This document shows positions 32,953 to 45,745 of a stretch of DNA of 64,000 bases, piece after piece; within the stretch, counting starts at the first letter, position 1, and each line of letters starts with the position of its first letter. This stretch comes from Chrysoperla carnea (taxonomy: Eukaryota > Arthropoda > Insecta > Neuroptera > Chrysopidae), in contig NC_058340.1 in NCBI RefSeq assembly GCF_905475395.1, positions 55,468,181-55,532,180 of the forward strand. The letters are read 5' to 3'. The translations under genes and the position numbers were made by a program. The notes beneath the pieces were generated by a model. It was not told where the DNA came from. It ran no database searches and saw only the letters and a list, made by a program, of their open reading frames with translations.

Positions 32953-33657
32953 GACGCAAGCTACCTCGTACTTTCAGACGACAAAGTTTATGAATCAAAT
33001 AATACAAAAATCTCTTTTATTGAACTCTGAACGATTTATTTTGATAGCGGGAGTTGGGAGAAACCATTCGATTTCTGGAGTCTCATAACCAAATTTGATA
33101 TGTTTATTAAACTTCAAAGTGTTATTAGTTGATTTAACGTTTGTTAATATGATCGAATAACCTTAATTTCTAAATATAATTATTGATGATGATGCGTCTA
33201 ATATGACTTTAATTAGATGTATTATATGTGCAATGCATGTATTTTGTTTAGTTTTGTATGTATAGTATACTATAGTACAGTCAAATTGTACCAAAAAAAT
33301 GCTAGTATAGGAAAATGAAAAACCGGCCACTTTTGCTAAAACCTGGCGCAATTTCTTCTTATGTGTAAAATGTCATTGTTTCTATTTGCAAATAAACAAT
33401 AAAATTTTAATTAATGAAATATCAGAGGAATAAAATTTACTTAACAAATTAATAAATAGGCAACTTGCACAGTTTTTCGATTATTTAACACACGGTAACC
33501 TGTTTCCTACTCTGTGCAGTTAACCTGCCATGAAAAACACTTTTCTTATACATATACAACATATACGTAATTCAAGTTGAGTATTTATTAATTTCTTAAG
33601 TTGTTTTTATTTCTTTGATATATGAGCTGTTTCATTTAATTAATAATTTATTCTTTA
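32953..33657. other. Intron stretch, no gene seen
   Basis: A 62-residue minus frame at 33163-33351 shows no domain. Confidence 0.5.
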
Positions 33658-33661
33658 TTAA

Positions 33662-34231
33662 GGATGTACGAACGCCAAGGAAATTTTGGATAAAAGGCTT
33701 AATTTTTTTTATATGAAGTTGGACTATGTCCAAATTAATTCTTAAAATTTTAGGTGTGGTTGCCCGATTATTTAAATAAATGAATGATTTCAAAAGGGGG
33801 CATATTTAACATTGGTCTTATGGGAAAACGGTAGATGGCTGATATGTAAATAATTATTGAAGACAAAAAAAAAACCCGTTGTGTCCGACTAATTAAGGAC
33901 GTATCATGATGAAGGTAATGGAGACACAAATTAAAAAAATATATACTTTCAATTTTGATGGTGAATTATAACTTGACAATATAAAATGAAAAGTAAGAAT
34001 ACAATTTTTCTGGAGTAATTTTCAAAAATATCGAAAATTGGAAATTTTGTTTAGTTATTATGTATTTATAAGCTTACGATGTTTCGAAAAGCAAGGCAGA
34101 TATCGAAAAATTGTATTCTTATTATTCGTGTATATTCATGAAGTTATAATTAAACTCATCATCAAAGTTGAAAATTAAGTACAAATAATTTCAATCACAC
34201 GTCGTAAACTTGTCTTGGCGATCGTGCTACC
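33662..34231 (+). mobile_element. Family B TTAA MITE, copy B2 (best preserved)
   Basis: A 570-bp element between TTAA at 33658-33661 and 34232-34235. Ends are GGATGTACGAACGCCAAGG and CTTGGCGATCGTGCTACC, terminal inverted repeats of about 19 bp. The precise TTAA duplication points to the piggyBac type. Non-coding. Confidence 0.82.
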
Positions 34232-34777
34232 TTAACAAATAGAAACATTTGCGCAATTAACTCATGGTTTACGAATGATATTTGACACATAAGAAACACA
34301 TTCCACCAGATTTTAGCAAAAAGTGAGCGATTTATTTCATTTTCCTTTATTCTGTTACATTTTTGAATGTACTAAACATTATATTATACCAAACCAACAT
34401 AATCTTGTTACGACAACGGAAATAAATATTGATACAGTTCCAGAGAAAGAGCAAAGAGTCGTATCGTATCGTAAGTCGTAACTAAACACGCACGCACATA
34501 AAACATCAACATTCATGATGGTGGTGTCCGAATACAAATAGGTATATCAATAATGTTATAAGTGTAAGTGAGACGGGGATAATGGCAATTGCAACAACTT
34601 ACATAAATCCAAATGTAACAAATATATGTGTGTGTCTGTGTGTTTATATCAGTTATTTAGATTGGCTAAGTTTGTTGTAGGCTTCTTGTGTATATACAGA
34701 GTATTTAAAAAGTTAGTCGATCGACGATACTATATAGATATATCCTGTATTCATACCGTAGTTATTACAAGCTTTTA

Positions 34778-35405
34778 TTTAGTTTCAGCTGTCCCGTTGT
34801 CTGTCTGTAATCAAATCATGCAAGTCAAATTTGATCCACTTCACGATTTCCGATTGAGCGGAAAGTTTGCATGGACATTTAGTTTGAATGACGTCCTGAT
34901 TTTCCGAACTCTTTCACCATATTTGATATGTATACAAGCTTTTATTGTATTAATAAATAGTAGAAAATAATTTTATCTATGAGTCACTCATACCCTATTT
35001 CTAAAAGCTTGATGCGCTCAATTTTAAATATCGAAAATGAATCGGTACGCTTCATCTACTCCACATGCTTAATTATTTTTCGATTCATTCTTGATATTAA
35101 GCGCCTCAAGCTTTTACAAATAGTCGGTTATGAGTGACTCATAGATAAAATTATTTTCTACTTTTTAGTACAATAAAAGCTTGTCCCTTAAGAAGTATTT
35201 TTTTTTAAACTTAAGACTAAAAAAATGTATATGTATAAATTATGGTGGAAGCGATGGGAAAATCAGGATGTCACAGCCTTACCATGCATTGTCATCCAAA
35301 CTAAATGTGTATGCAAAATATAAGCTCAATAGGAAACCGGAAAGTGGATCAAATTTGACTTGCAAGATTTGATTACAGACAGACATCGTGACAAGTGAAA
35401 CTAAA
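34778..35405. repeat. Large palindromic element
   Basis: Arms of roughly 250-300 bp. CTGTCTGTAATCAAATCATG, CAAATTTGATCCACTT and AATTTTATCTATGAGTCACT on the left recur reversed on the right. The right arm carries about 90 extra bp, and the centre is near 35050. The 114-residue open frame at 34626-34970 runs into this arm and is not credible as a gene. Confidence 0.82.
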
Positions 35406-37149
35406 TTGATTTGTAAAAATTGCTCGTAAAAATTGATTTTTCAAATGTCTAGTTCAATTATTTATTTAATGGTTGTTTAATTTTAATGTTGAATATAACA
35501 TGTTGCATCATTTAATAAATAATATTTTTTCCCTTAAATTTGTTTATTGTTAATTATATTTTAAAAAAATTTGTAATTGCGAACTTTTGGGACACATTGT
35601 GTATATACATGAATTTGTTATTTACACAGAAATATTATGAATTTTGTGATTTGACTAGAGGGCATGTTCAAAAAAAATTATCTTCTATTTTTTTCCGTTT
35701 TATTTTTTCAATATTTAATTTTTGAATTATCGATTAATGTTTTTTTGTTGTTAGAAGTAAATATTGTTTTTAGTATTTTACCTTTATAAAAATTATATCA
35801 TTTTTCCTGGATGTACTATTTCGTTCAGGAAAAGTGTACGCAACTCAAAAAATATTATTTATTAAATGGTACAATATTTTATATTTCAACATTAAATTAA
35901 AACCATTTAATTTAAAAAAAAAACCAAAATTGAGCTAGATTTTTGAAAAATTAATTTTTCTCTATTAAATCGACTCCCAATCATATATTCGCACCGTGCG
36001 CGAGTTTCGTTTCCATGACAACGATACACTACTTTAATTATAGAATTGTATGGATGCATATATAATTGTATGGATTGCATTTATAGTTTACATTGAAAAT
36101 TTAATATTATTGTCTCACAAATTTAAACAAATAATTATGGTAATTTATATTTAAAAAATAATATTTGTGCAATTTGATTTCTTATTTTCACAATTTTTAA
36201 TGCATTAAGTTTAATTAATTAGTATTTTTCAATAATTTTAATTTGACATTTTTTATAACATGAACATGTAAAGAACTACAAATTAGTCATAACAGCGTCC
36301 TTTATCGCCAAAATTTTTCACTGGAAGCGCTGGCATCGATTTTATTGTCCCTACCAAGACTACGCACACAACGAATTAGTAATCTGCTGATTGTATGAAT
36401 AGTAAAAATTTATTTACTAAATTTTGTACAGCGTTTTTTTTTTTTTTTAATAATTTTTTCATTTAAAATTAATATAAAGCAACATATCGCCTTTTTAATA
36501 TCAGGAAAAATAAAAAAATATATAAGAATTTCTCTTCCATAAAATTAAAGGAACTGAACACAAAAAAGTTACAACAAAAATGAAATTTGTTATAATAACT
36601 CTATGGTTAGGTTTGTTGTATATATAATGCATATTCTAGTCGATATACATTCCGAAGAGAAGAACCCCCCTAGAAACTTCTCTACTCGTCCATTGTCGTT
36701 TATTTGATATGTTGTGTATGAAACAGTTTACAAGTGGTTTCAAAACATTTTTATGACTATTTTGTTAAGATAACGGATTTTTATTTATTTGATAAGGGAT
36801 TTATTTTTGAAAATAAAAAAATTATAATTGGTATTTTTTAAATAATACTAAATTAAAGTAAAATATTTTGTGTAATGTTATTTTATGTATTTTTAGAGCG
36901 ATTTTTATGAACCCGTAGCGAGACTACCGCTACCATTGCAAACAGGAGTAATTTTATTACCAAAATAACCTGGAAAATAATATTACACAAAACCTTAGGT
37001 TGTGTTTAAGTTTAACAAGTTATTAGCGTTTAAAATTTGTAATTCTTTAGTCATAATTTTGGGACAGCCTGTATACGCAATTCAATTGTTCACAGTTCCG
37101 AAAAGAAACTCAATCGATTAGTTTGAAAAACTGATATAAGCTTTGAGAA
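35406..37149. other. Intron stretch, no gene seen
   Basis: AT-rich. The short frame at 35540-35725 has no domain. Confidence 0.5.
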
Positions 37150-37650
37150 AATCTCAATCTATTAGAAAAAAGTTAAAATATATGTAAAAATATACTTAAA
37201 TATTCTAATTTCGAGTCATAAAAGCACATTTTTCTTTTAAAATATTAAAATTAAAAATCGTAATTTTTAAACTGTACATCACGTGACCTAAAACGCGGGT
37301 AAGCCCTGCTGTGATGTCATAGCGGTATGAGTCATAGACCATCAGTTATTTCAGTGTAGACAGCTGGGTATAATATATCCATAGATAATAAGTATTTATA
37401 TTTATTATAATCAGATGTCTATGAATATATCTGTCAAACTTATTTGTGTTATTTCGTATAGTGATACCCATATTACGTCATCAAATTGGATAACCGCGTT
37501 TTAACAGTTTAAAAAAGGTTTAAAATTCAATTGTAAGTTTTTGGCAAGAAAGCGTGTGTATTTTTCCGAAATAATTTTTTGGTGGCTTTTATTAGCAAAA
37601 TCAACTTTTGAAGTACTTTTTCAAAATTAGTGGATACCCTTATTATATAC
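37150..37650 (+). repeat. Interspersed family F, copy 1
   Basis: Contains ACATCACGTGACCTAAAACG, GTATGAGTCATAGACCATCA, AGCGTGTGTATTTTTCCG and TAGCAAAATCAACTTTTGAA. A reversed copy lies at 49262-49800 and a partial one at 56611-56715. Confidence 0.8.
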
Positions 37651-38166
37651 ACAATAAAATTTTAAAATCGTAAATCAAATTACAAAAAAAAAATTTTCTA
37701 TCCTAAATGTATAAATTGAATTAATCAATGGCATTTAATGAATAGTTAATTTAATTTAAAAAATAATTTTAATTTTATTTAAAAGCAATTGAATCAATAA
37801 CAATACTTTTTTGTTTTAGGTACAAATTTTTTTTTTTTTAATTAAAAATTATTCTATTTGAGGTTATTTTTGTTTAATTTACTCAAAAATTATGCATTTT
37901 AATTAACATGAAATAAAGTGTTATATTATACATTTTAATTATTAAAGTAATTATTATTTTATATTAAAATTATATTCAATTATGTTAATTAATTATTATA
38001 AAATAATAAAGTTACCTATTCAAAACTATTTAATTTTTACTATCATAGAAATATTAACAGTCTGTGATGGATATGATCTCTGGAGATCAGATCTATAACT
38101 CTTTACATTAACTGCATAGTGGCCCGAGTTATTCCAAACTTTAATCTTTATATTTAAGTACAGTAA

Positions 38167-38401
38167 ATTTTTATACCATGCATATATGTAATATGCATGG
38201 TATACTAAGTTTAGTTCCAAGTTTGTAACGCTTAAAAATATTGATACAATGAACAAAATTTTGGTATAGGTGTTTATAAAATCACCTAATTAGTTGATTT
38301 TCGATTGTCTGTCCGTCTGTCTACCAACACGCTAACTCAAAAACGTAAAAAGATATCAAGCTGAAATTTTTACAGCGTACTCAGGACGTAAAAAGTGAGG
38401 T
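38167..38401 (-). repeat. Family A fragment A6a (3' part)
   Basis: Runs from the terminal hairpin ATACCATGCATATATG to GACGTAAAAAGTGAGGTCAA, then stops matching. Its small frame, MFIVSIFLSVTNLELNLVY, opens on into flanking DNA. Confidence 0.8.
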
Positions 38402-39224
38402 CAACAAAAGATCTATCATATATGTGTAAGTGTTAAAAATAATTTTTAAACACTCGGTAGGATAAAACACAGAATAATATTTCAAGTTGTATGTATGTAT
38501 GTATGTGACTACCATACCCTACCATATACACAGAGGTATTCAAACTTACAAACTTAACTCCTATTAAACAGCATATTATGGTGGCATGAGGAGAAAGATG
38601 CGATCTAGTAAACAGCTCTCAAGTAAGCATTATATATGCCGCAGGCATTTCATGAAATTCAGTTCATTTTATAGAAATAATTATAAACTACTCCTTAAGA
38701 ATTCGTACTAATTATCAAAAATATTTCGTTTTTTGATTTCCCTTCTTTATGCGTAAAATCTATGAAACATTGACTTTTATTCATTTCAACAGATGAATCT
38801 GGTTAAGCTCACGAGTTGGTATGTTTTTGGTAGTTTACGTATTTTATTGGTTGGTTTATTCTGAAAATAGTTTGTTATCTACACTATTATAAAACTATAG
38901 CCGGTTTGCTAAGTTGGCTCATTAATAGAAAACGGCTAAAGCTATCGTTTAAAGTATTCACTGATTTAAAATCCTTATTTTTCTTAAAAAAGGACTACCA
39001 CAAAATCATGTTTTTTGGGATTCCAAAGATTTACACACTTCCACAGTCCCATTAAGTTTTGTTAAATGTTTCGGATTATATTCCTGGTAAGAATGTATTA
39101 GCTTGTAGTGAAAGACGATATAATTTTTGTCTAATACTGTTTACCAACGGAGGCTTCACACACGAAATACTCAGTACGCGATTAATTATTTACAACTACA
39201 ATATTATACTTGCTTCTGTTACAA

Positions 39225-39622
39225 CCATAAACGAAAAAATATATCGAGCTGAAATTTTTACAGCGTACTCAGGTCGTAAAAAGTGAGGTCAAGTTCGTAA
39301 ATGAGCAACATAGGTCAATTGGGTCTTGGGTACATAGGACCCAGCTTGTAAACCGTTAGAGATAGAACAAAAGTTTAAATGTAAAAAAAATGTTAAAATG
39401 TTCCTTATCAAAAAATAAACAACTTTTGTTTGAAACATTTTTTCGTAAACATCACTGTTTACCCGTGAGCGTAAATTGTATAGTTTGTATTATACGGGAA
39501 TATCAGCTATATTAGTTATGTATGTGTGACATGTATGTATGTGTAATGTGATAGAGTAATCAACACTGTCTATGCATGGTATTTCAACAAATAACTCAGT
39601 CAATTGTATGTTTTCACTTGTT
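39225..39622 (-). repeat. Family A fragment A6b (5' part)
   Basis: Begins at AAACGAAAAAATATATCGAG and runs to the start motif. It overlaps A6a by about 80 bp of consensus, so the two are separate truncated copies rather than one copy split by an insertion. The 0.8 kb between them, with (GTAT)n at about 38491-38512, holds no gene. Confidence 0.8.
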
Positions 39623-40210
39623 TTTTTTCTATAAAATGTCTGAATTTCATGAAATGTCTGCGACATAAACACATATACATATACACACACGAAGCAAATA
39701 AATAAATGATTTTAGTTTAAAATAGCGACAATCTTTGTTTTTTTATTTATTTTTTTTTATTCTTTATATATTATTATTCGTATCGTCCATTTTTTATGTC
39801 ATAGTTTTTTTTTCCGAACTACATGAAAAAAAATAAATATTATTTTTCTAAATGTTGCAAACTTGAAACATTTTAATTATATTACGATGTTTATTTCTAT
39901 TTTAGGGTGCTGGTTTTATTATACTCATATTGTTATTATTATAATTATTGTTAGGTTTCTTTCTAAATGTTTTGATGAGTCATATTTTGATTGTTATTTG
40001 TTGCTATTTATAATCGAGATTGATGAACCGTATTAATGTGCGGGAGAACACTAAGCATCAGTTTTTGATAATATTTTTAGTTTTTAAAAACTTTTAGAAA
40101 TGGTGATTTTATTTTTATGTAACTGAATTTTTAACATAAATCGATTGGTATCACAGAGTATTGATTTGTATATACGTTCCCGAACAAAAAGTTTGTTATT
40201 TTATATACCA

Positions 40211-40440
40211 CTAGCTGTTACCCGCGGGTACGCTCGTGCTTTGAATATGAAAGTTTTTCTTATTCCCTCAAAGATTGTATCTTTCATATTTTATGTCTAA
40301 TAGTTAATCAGTTTTCAATTTTTTTTAAATGTAAAAAGTATGTCTGATTACCTTGAGTGACAGATGTCCATAAGTTGTCTCCTTTACCCTGATTTATGAA
40401 ATGTCAAAAAATTATATTTTTTATTTATTTATTTATTTTT
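40211..40440 (+). repeat. Interspersed family D, diverged copy
   Basis: Begins CTAGCTGTTACCCGCGGGTA, a start seen in several arthropod repeats. It contains GATGTCCATAAGTTGTCTCC and ATTTATGAAATGTCAAAA, which match the reversed copy at 41755-42000. Class not determined. Confidence 0.55.
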
Positions 40441-41754
40441 TTTTTAAATATATACAGTTTCATTCAAATCTGTTCGCTAGTATTTGTAAAATTGGGTAAT
40501 TCTCTTATTTCCCATTACTAATTCAAATAATAAATTAATATATTCTCTTAATAAAAGTTCTTTTTTGTTAATAACTTATGATAAGCAATTTCATTACTTC
40601 AAATTCATATTCAATCTCAAAAATCTACCAAAAACAGGGAGATTATATAACAAAACCCCCCCCCCCTGGACGAAATCCTGGATTCGCTGCTGGTAAGGAT
40701 TATAACTAACGGGAAAAAATCGGGTAAACACGTTTGAGTGAACGGGTAAATCGGAGTATACGCATTGGCAGGCAGCGCTGCATTTAACTCCTCTATGTTC
40801 AAGAAAAGTAATAATTTTGTTTTACTGAATACTTAATGTTATAATATTGTTCCACACTTAACATTGTTTTGTTTTTTCAAATGAAAGTATTGATTTTGTG
40901 TGAAGAATTGATTTTAAATTAAAGGGAAATATTGTTTTTAAACTCTAAAATAGCTAAATATTGTAAAATGTTTTATTTATATTTGAATTTCAAACTTCAT
41001 TATAGACCAGCATTGTTTCATAATGTAAAGTTTACTACGTGCTTATTTTTAGGTTTTAATCAGATGTTCAAACCTATTATCCAAGTTGATTTAACCCGAA
41101 ATTTGAAGAAAAAAAACTCTGAAACTATCTTATTTTTTACGTTTTTAATTCTTTTCTTAATTTGTTATACCTGCGGTGCGATAATTACATATTATAAAAA
41201 TTGACATTGAATCTGTTAATTTTTATGAATTTTCTGATAAAATAATTGCATGATAATTCAACTAATAATATATAGATTTTATCGGAAGTTTTTTTTTTTT
41301 TTGTATTTTATTCTACAACATTTTACATTCATTAATTTTTGAATAAATGTAAAAGTTGGTTTTAGTTATCGGTAATGTATTTTATTATTTTTGTGCAAAC
41401 TTATATAACGTACTATTGATTTTTAGTAGAATCTTCTTTTTTTGTAAGAAAACATTGGAAATGATGAAAATTTTATTGACTAGGATAATAATATAATCGG
41501 ATTTTGTTTTTGATATAAAAACTTGTTTATATTATTTATTTATGTTGTATATTGGCAGGTTATAATAGGTCAAGCACCAATCTGTGGTACGTTTCAACTA
41601 ACTAGAAATGTATGAGTAACTGTCCAGTCATTCGATAGTAGAAATATAACATGTCAGAATGCGATAGAGTTTATTCTACATATAAAAATATGGTTCTAAA
41701 AATAGTACTAGTGAATATTTTTTATTATTATTACTTAGACAATTTTTAGCATCC
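40441..41754. other. Intron stretch, no gene seen
   Basis: A C12-type run lies at about 40657-40668. A 90-residue frame at 40932-41204 ends in a hydrophobic segment but resembles no known protein, and it starts in ordinary AT-rich DNA. Confidence 0.5.
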
Positions 41755-42000
41755 CTATCCTTTTATAAATGTGAAAGTAAGAATGTTTGTTTGCTTGTTT
41801 CTTTGTTACCCTTTCACGCAAAAACTATTTAATGGATTTGAATGAAACTGACAATAATATAGATCATACATCAGAATAACACATGAGCTATAAATTATAA
41901 AGATATACTAAAAAAAATTATATTTGTTGTTTTGATATTTCATAAAACAGGATGAAGGCGATACAATTTATGGACATCTCTTCAACACAGATTAGCAGAC
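41755..42000 (-). repeat. Interspersed family D, reversed copy
   Basis: TTATAAATGTGAAAGTAAGA, CCCTTTCACGCAAAAACTAT, CATCAGAATAACACATGAG and TTTCATAAAACAGGATGAA. These match the 3' parts of the copies at 45331 and 48150 in reverse. Confidence 0.65.
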
Positions 42001-43330
42001 AGGCCTGCTTCTTACATTTTAAGGAGATTGTAACGTGATTATTTGATACATATACTTTTATCTGTGTAAAACAATCGAAGAAGTGTAATTTTGATTATTG
42101 CATATCCAGTGAAAAGAAGTAATTTAAAAGAAATAATAATTTTTACACAATATAAAACAAAAAATTGTTGTTTTAACGGTTAGTTTTAATCCTATTTTCT
42201 CTTTATTTATTTTCAATTTTTAAGCAATAGCAAATACCGAAATAAAAATCGGCATAGTTTCTATTCGGGGATTTTCCTTCATTTCAAAAGAGAGAAAAAT
42301 ATATCTGATCTCCGAGAATATCGAAGAAGACATTATCAAAGTTAACTTAAAACGTACAATCAATTCTCATAAAAACCAGAACACTTGGATCGAAATGTTG
42401 AAACGTCGCTGTTTAAAGGTAAAAGCTCTTCGAATTCGTATCACAAAAATCCAATCCCTAAGTATAATTTTCAGGGTTTTATATATCAGAGATTGTATTA
42501 ACCATTTTTAAATACCAAATATTATTAATTTCTAATTTCTGTTAATATTGTATTTGTATGTATTTGACAGCTGGTGATATAATATTATTCGGTTACCGTT
42601 TTCTAGCAAAATTCATTAACTAAAAACAAATAAGTTTTTGTTAGAGACATTGATAACTTACTAACCACTATAATATTGTTGCACTAACCCTTATTGAATT
42701 CTTTATTCGGGGATATGTTTGAACCGAATTGAAGACTAGATCATTTGTTATTAAATGTCAGAATGAGCAAGTCCGTCAGACTTGTACACCAATATGTGCA
42801 GAAAAACAAAATATTATCTTTAATTCTATAATAAAAATAATAATTAATTCTTTATGGCAAAAATTATGTGACATTGCTTATATATAACCTTTATTATGGG
42901 CAATTAAGTGCGGATAATGTATACGATCGATTCTATTCACTTCTTTATTCAATTATATTTAAAAATATAATAAAAATAAACATCTGCCATGTTACTTAAT
43001 GATTGTCACACATACTTTAGTTACTTATTAACTCATAATTTTTTAAAAAATATTTTGTAAGGTTGTTGAGACGCTACAGAAGAAGAAACACAATTTTGAG
43101 AAATTGCTCTCAATCATGTTAAGAAATCAAAATTAAATTTTTTATAAAGATTGTCTGAAAATATCGAGGAGCTGATAAATGAAATTATCTAGGGAGTTAG
43201 TGTGTCTCTCGTGGACAGATAATAAAACTTAACCTTATCTAAAAACTAAACAAGTTATTCAGAAAATAAACTACCGTAAATTAACATTATTAGTTCCTAT
43301 GGGAAAGCCATAACTCTTATTATTTATAAA
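42001..43330. other. Intron stretch, no gene seen
   Basis: AT-rich with no domain-bearing frame and no clear repeat. Confidence 0.5.
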
Positions 43331-43560
43331 CTAGAGTGACACCCACCCGCTTGATTGATAAATATTGCTCTCACTTATCCACTTTCTATTTCTGAAAATG
43401 TTTTTTGTCTGTAGCACCTGAACAACCTTAATATTATATGATTTTAAATTTGTCAAATAAAAGCGTCCACGTTGTGTGAAATTAATTACTAAGGAATTTT
43501 TTAAATATAAATAATTTTTTTTTATTCCATTAACATAATCATACATTGGTAGCTACTTTT
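43331..43560 (+). repeat. Interspersed family D, truncated copy
   Basis: CTAGAGTGACACCCACCCGC and TTGCTCTCACTTATCC match the starts of the copies at 45331 and 48150. The interior is diverged. Confidence 0.55.
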
Positions 43561-43968
43561 GATGAATTTCAGATAAAATTATAATGTTGAGTCACTGTCT
43601 GATGAAATGTTTGAATTTAGTTGTGAAGTAAATCATTAGAATAGAAGTTGATACAAAAAAACTTTATTTGTCATTTCACTAAACATAAAAGTTATGCTCT
43701 AAAAACGCATCTTTTCAGAAAGCTGGAAAATCTTTATCACGGAATATGACTGTTATATGAGACAGAGATTTTCATTGAGAATTTTTATATGAAAAAAATT
43801 TAAGGAACTTTTATTTCTAAGCAAATATCGAAAGTTAAGTGCAATTTAATTATCGAGGTAATTATACATTTTTTGTCAAACATATTTAATAAATTCGTAA
43901 TTCGCTTTACGCGTGACAACTACTACACTATGATTATATCAGCAATTAATTTTTTTCTCACCGTTAAT

Positions 43969-44762
43969 TTAACGAGCGCCAAGGCAAGTTTAGAGTTGTG
44001 CTTGAAATTTTTGTACCTTATTTTCAACTGATGATGAACCCCATGATGAATTTTGTAGAATAACTTCATGAATGTAGACGAAAAATAAGAATAAAATTTT
44101 TCGATATCTGCCTTGGTTTTCGAAATATCGAAAGCTAAATAATTAAACAAAATTTTCAATTTTCGATATTTTTAAAATTACTCCAGATATCGAAAAATTG
44201 TCAAAATTGAATATATATATTTTCTTAAATTTGTGTCCCCACTACCGTGCTCATACACCCTTAATTAGTTGAGCACAACGGTTTTTTTTTGGTTTTCAAT
44301 AATTTATTATAATTTCCACCGACTAGCTTTGGAGAAGTCTATAAAAACATATCATCCATCTACCGTTTTCCTATAAGACCAAGGTTAAATAGGTCTACTT
44401 TTGAAATCATTTATTTATTTAAGGTGGTACTATCGGTAATAAATTTTTCATTCAGAATTTAATGAAACTTGGCATAGTTGTACATTATTATATCATAATC
44501 AACCAGTTAAATTTTTAGGAGCCTTCAGAGAACTGAAATACTGAACGTCCAGTTTTGTGAAATAAAATAAAACCTGTGATTTCCCATAAAGATCAATCTT
44601 AAAATTTTTCTTTTTTTTGTTTCAGTTCTCTGAAGGCTCCTAAAAATTTAACTGGTTAATTATGAAATAATAATGGACAACTATGCCAAGTTTCTATTAC
44701 CGATAGTTCTACCTTAAGTAATCGGACAACCTCCTCTAAAATTTTCATAATTGATTTGTTCA
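43969..44762 (-). mobile_element. Family B MITE, copy B3, split by another MITE
   Basis: Matches B1 and B2 reversed (GAGCGCCAAGGCAAGTTTAG, GACGAAAAATAAGAATAAA, ATCTACCGTTTTCC). At the internal TTAA it is interrupted by the 291-bp element at 44423-44713 and then resumes with AATCGGACAACC. Confidence 0.75.
44423..44713. mobile_element. TTAA-flanked palindromic MITE nested in family B
   Basis: Starts GGTGGTACTATCGGTAAT, ends ATTACCGATAGTTCTACC, and is bounded by TTAA at 44419-44422 and 44714-44717. The arms extend to about 115 bp (GGAGCCTTCAGAGAACTGAA against TTCAGTTCTCTGAAGGCTCC) around an ~85-bp centre. Its TTAA target is present once in the uninterrupted family B copies, which confirms the duplication. 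Confidence 0.85.
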
Positions 44763-45330
44763 AGAGATGTTAAAAATGAATTTTTGAAAGATATTTACTT
44801 AAAAATTTAGTTTAACATGAAAAAAAAGTCCATTGTTACAACTTGTGTGTTCGATAACTGATACAATAATAAACAAGTATAGTTATTATACAATGAGGCC
44901 AACATAAAATTCAATTTTTATAAAAATAGGTCACTAGTATAAAAGAAAGTGTATTTATTTTTATTTATTTATATTTTGTTGGTAGTAAATAAAATTAATT
45001 CATTTTTAATTATTATAATTTTTTTATATTTAAAAAAAAAAAAGATTTTTATAAAAAGTATATTTTTTGCCTACCACTTTAAATACATTTTGTTATTTTT
45101 TTTATAGTAATTTAAAAAATTTGAATTGTTGCCAAATAATTTTTATTTTGTTTTTTTTTTTCTTCTGCTAAATGAAAATGCATTTATTAGTTTATACATA
45201 GTTTTTTTAAAATTAAATAATGACTTATAAATTCACAAATTTTTTAGTTATTTTTAGTCGTAATGGATTTTTTTTTGTTACTTGTTTTTAAACGTGTGAA
45301 TATAATTAATTTAGTGAACTTTATAATTTA
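44763..45330. other. Intron stretch, no gene seen
   Basis: Very AT-rich with T homopolymers. Nothing recognized. Confidence 0.5.
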
Positions 45331-45745
45331 CTAGAGTGTTACCCACCCTCTTCGCTGGGTTTAAAGGTAAAGATTGATAAAGATTATTACTCTCGCTTAT
45401 CCCCTTTCTATAACACTCGAAATTATGGTAAGAATTGTTTTGCACAGGTAAAATATATGTATAGTTTTTTATTTCTTTAAATGTATAATAGTCGTAATTA
45501 TTCATTGAGTATATCAGAAAAGATGGCTGTGAAATATTTTATATTGAATATTTTTACAGAAATCTGTAATTTATGGTAATGTCAAATGACTACTTTTACA
45601 GAAATCTGTAATTTATGATAATGTCAAATTAAATTAATTTAACTTTTTTTTTTATCATTATATCTAAAAAGTATATATCATGTGTTATTCTGAAGTATAA
45701 GCTATATTGCTGTACAGTTTCATTAAAAGCCATTGGCTAGAGTAA
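45331..45745 (+). repeat. Interspersed family D, copy
   Basis: CTAGAGTGTTACCCACCCTC then TTCGCTGGGTTTAAA. It contains an internal duplication of TTTTACAGAAATCTGTAATT and ends near CATGTGTTATTCTGAAGTAT. Paired with the copy at 48150 in the same orientation. Confidence 0.7.

Noticed and set aside
34626..34970. 114-residue open frame, the longest outside the true exons
   Set aside because: Half of it lies in an inverted repeat arm that recurs in reverse downstream. No domain, signal or splice support.
38402..39224. A single family A copy split by an 0.8-kb insertion
   Set aside because: The two pieces overlap by about 80 bp of consensus and show no target duplication, so they are better read as two truncated copies.
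40932..41204. 90-residue frame with a hydrophobic C-terminus as an ARID5 exon
   Set aside because: Does not resemble ARID5, has no flanking splice sites in phase and no domain.
45421..45460. TTTTGCACAGGTAAAAT as a recursive splice site
   Set aside because: It lies inside a family D repeat. The sister copy at 48240-48270 has a different sequence there, so it is not a conserved splice signal.
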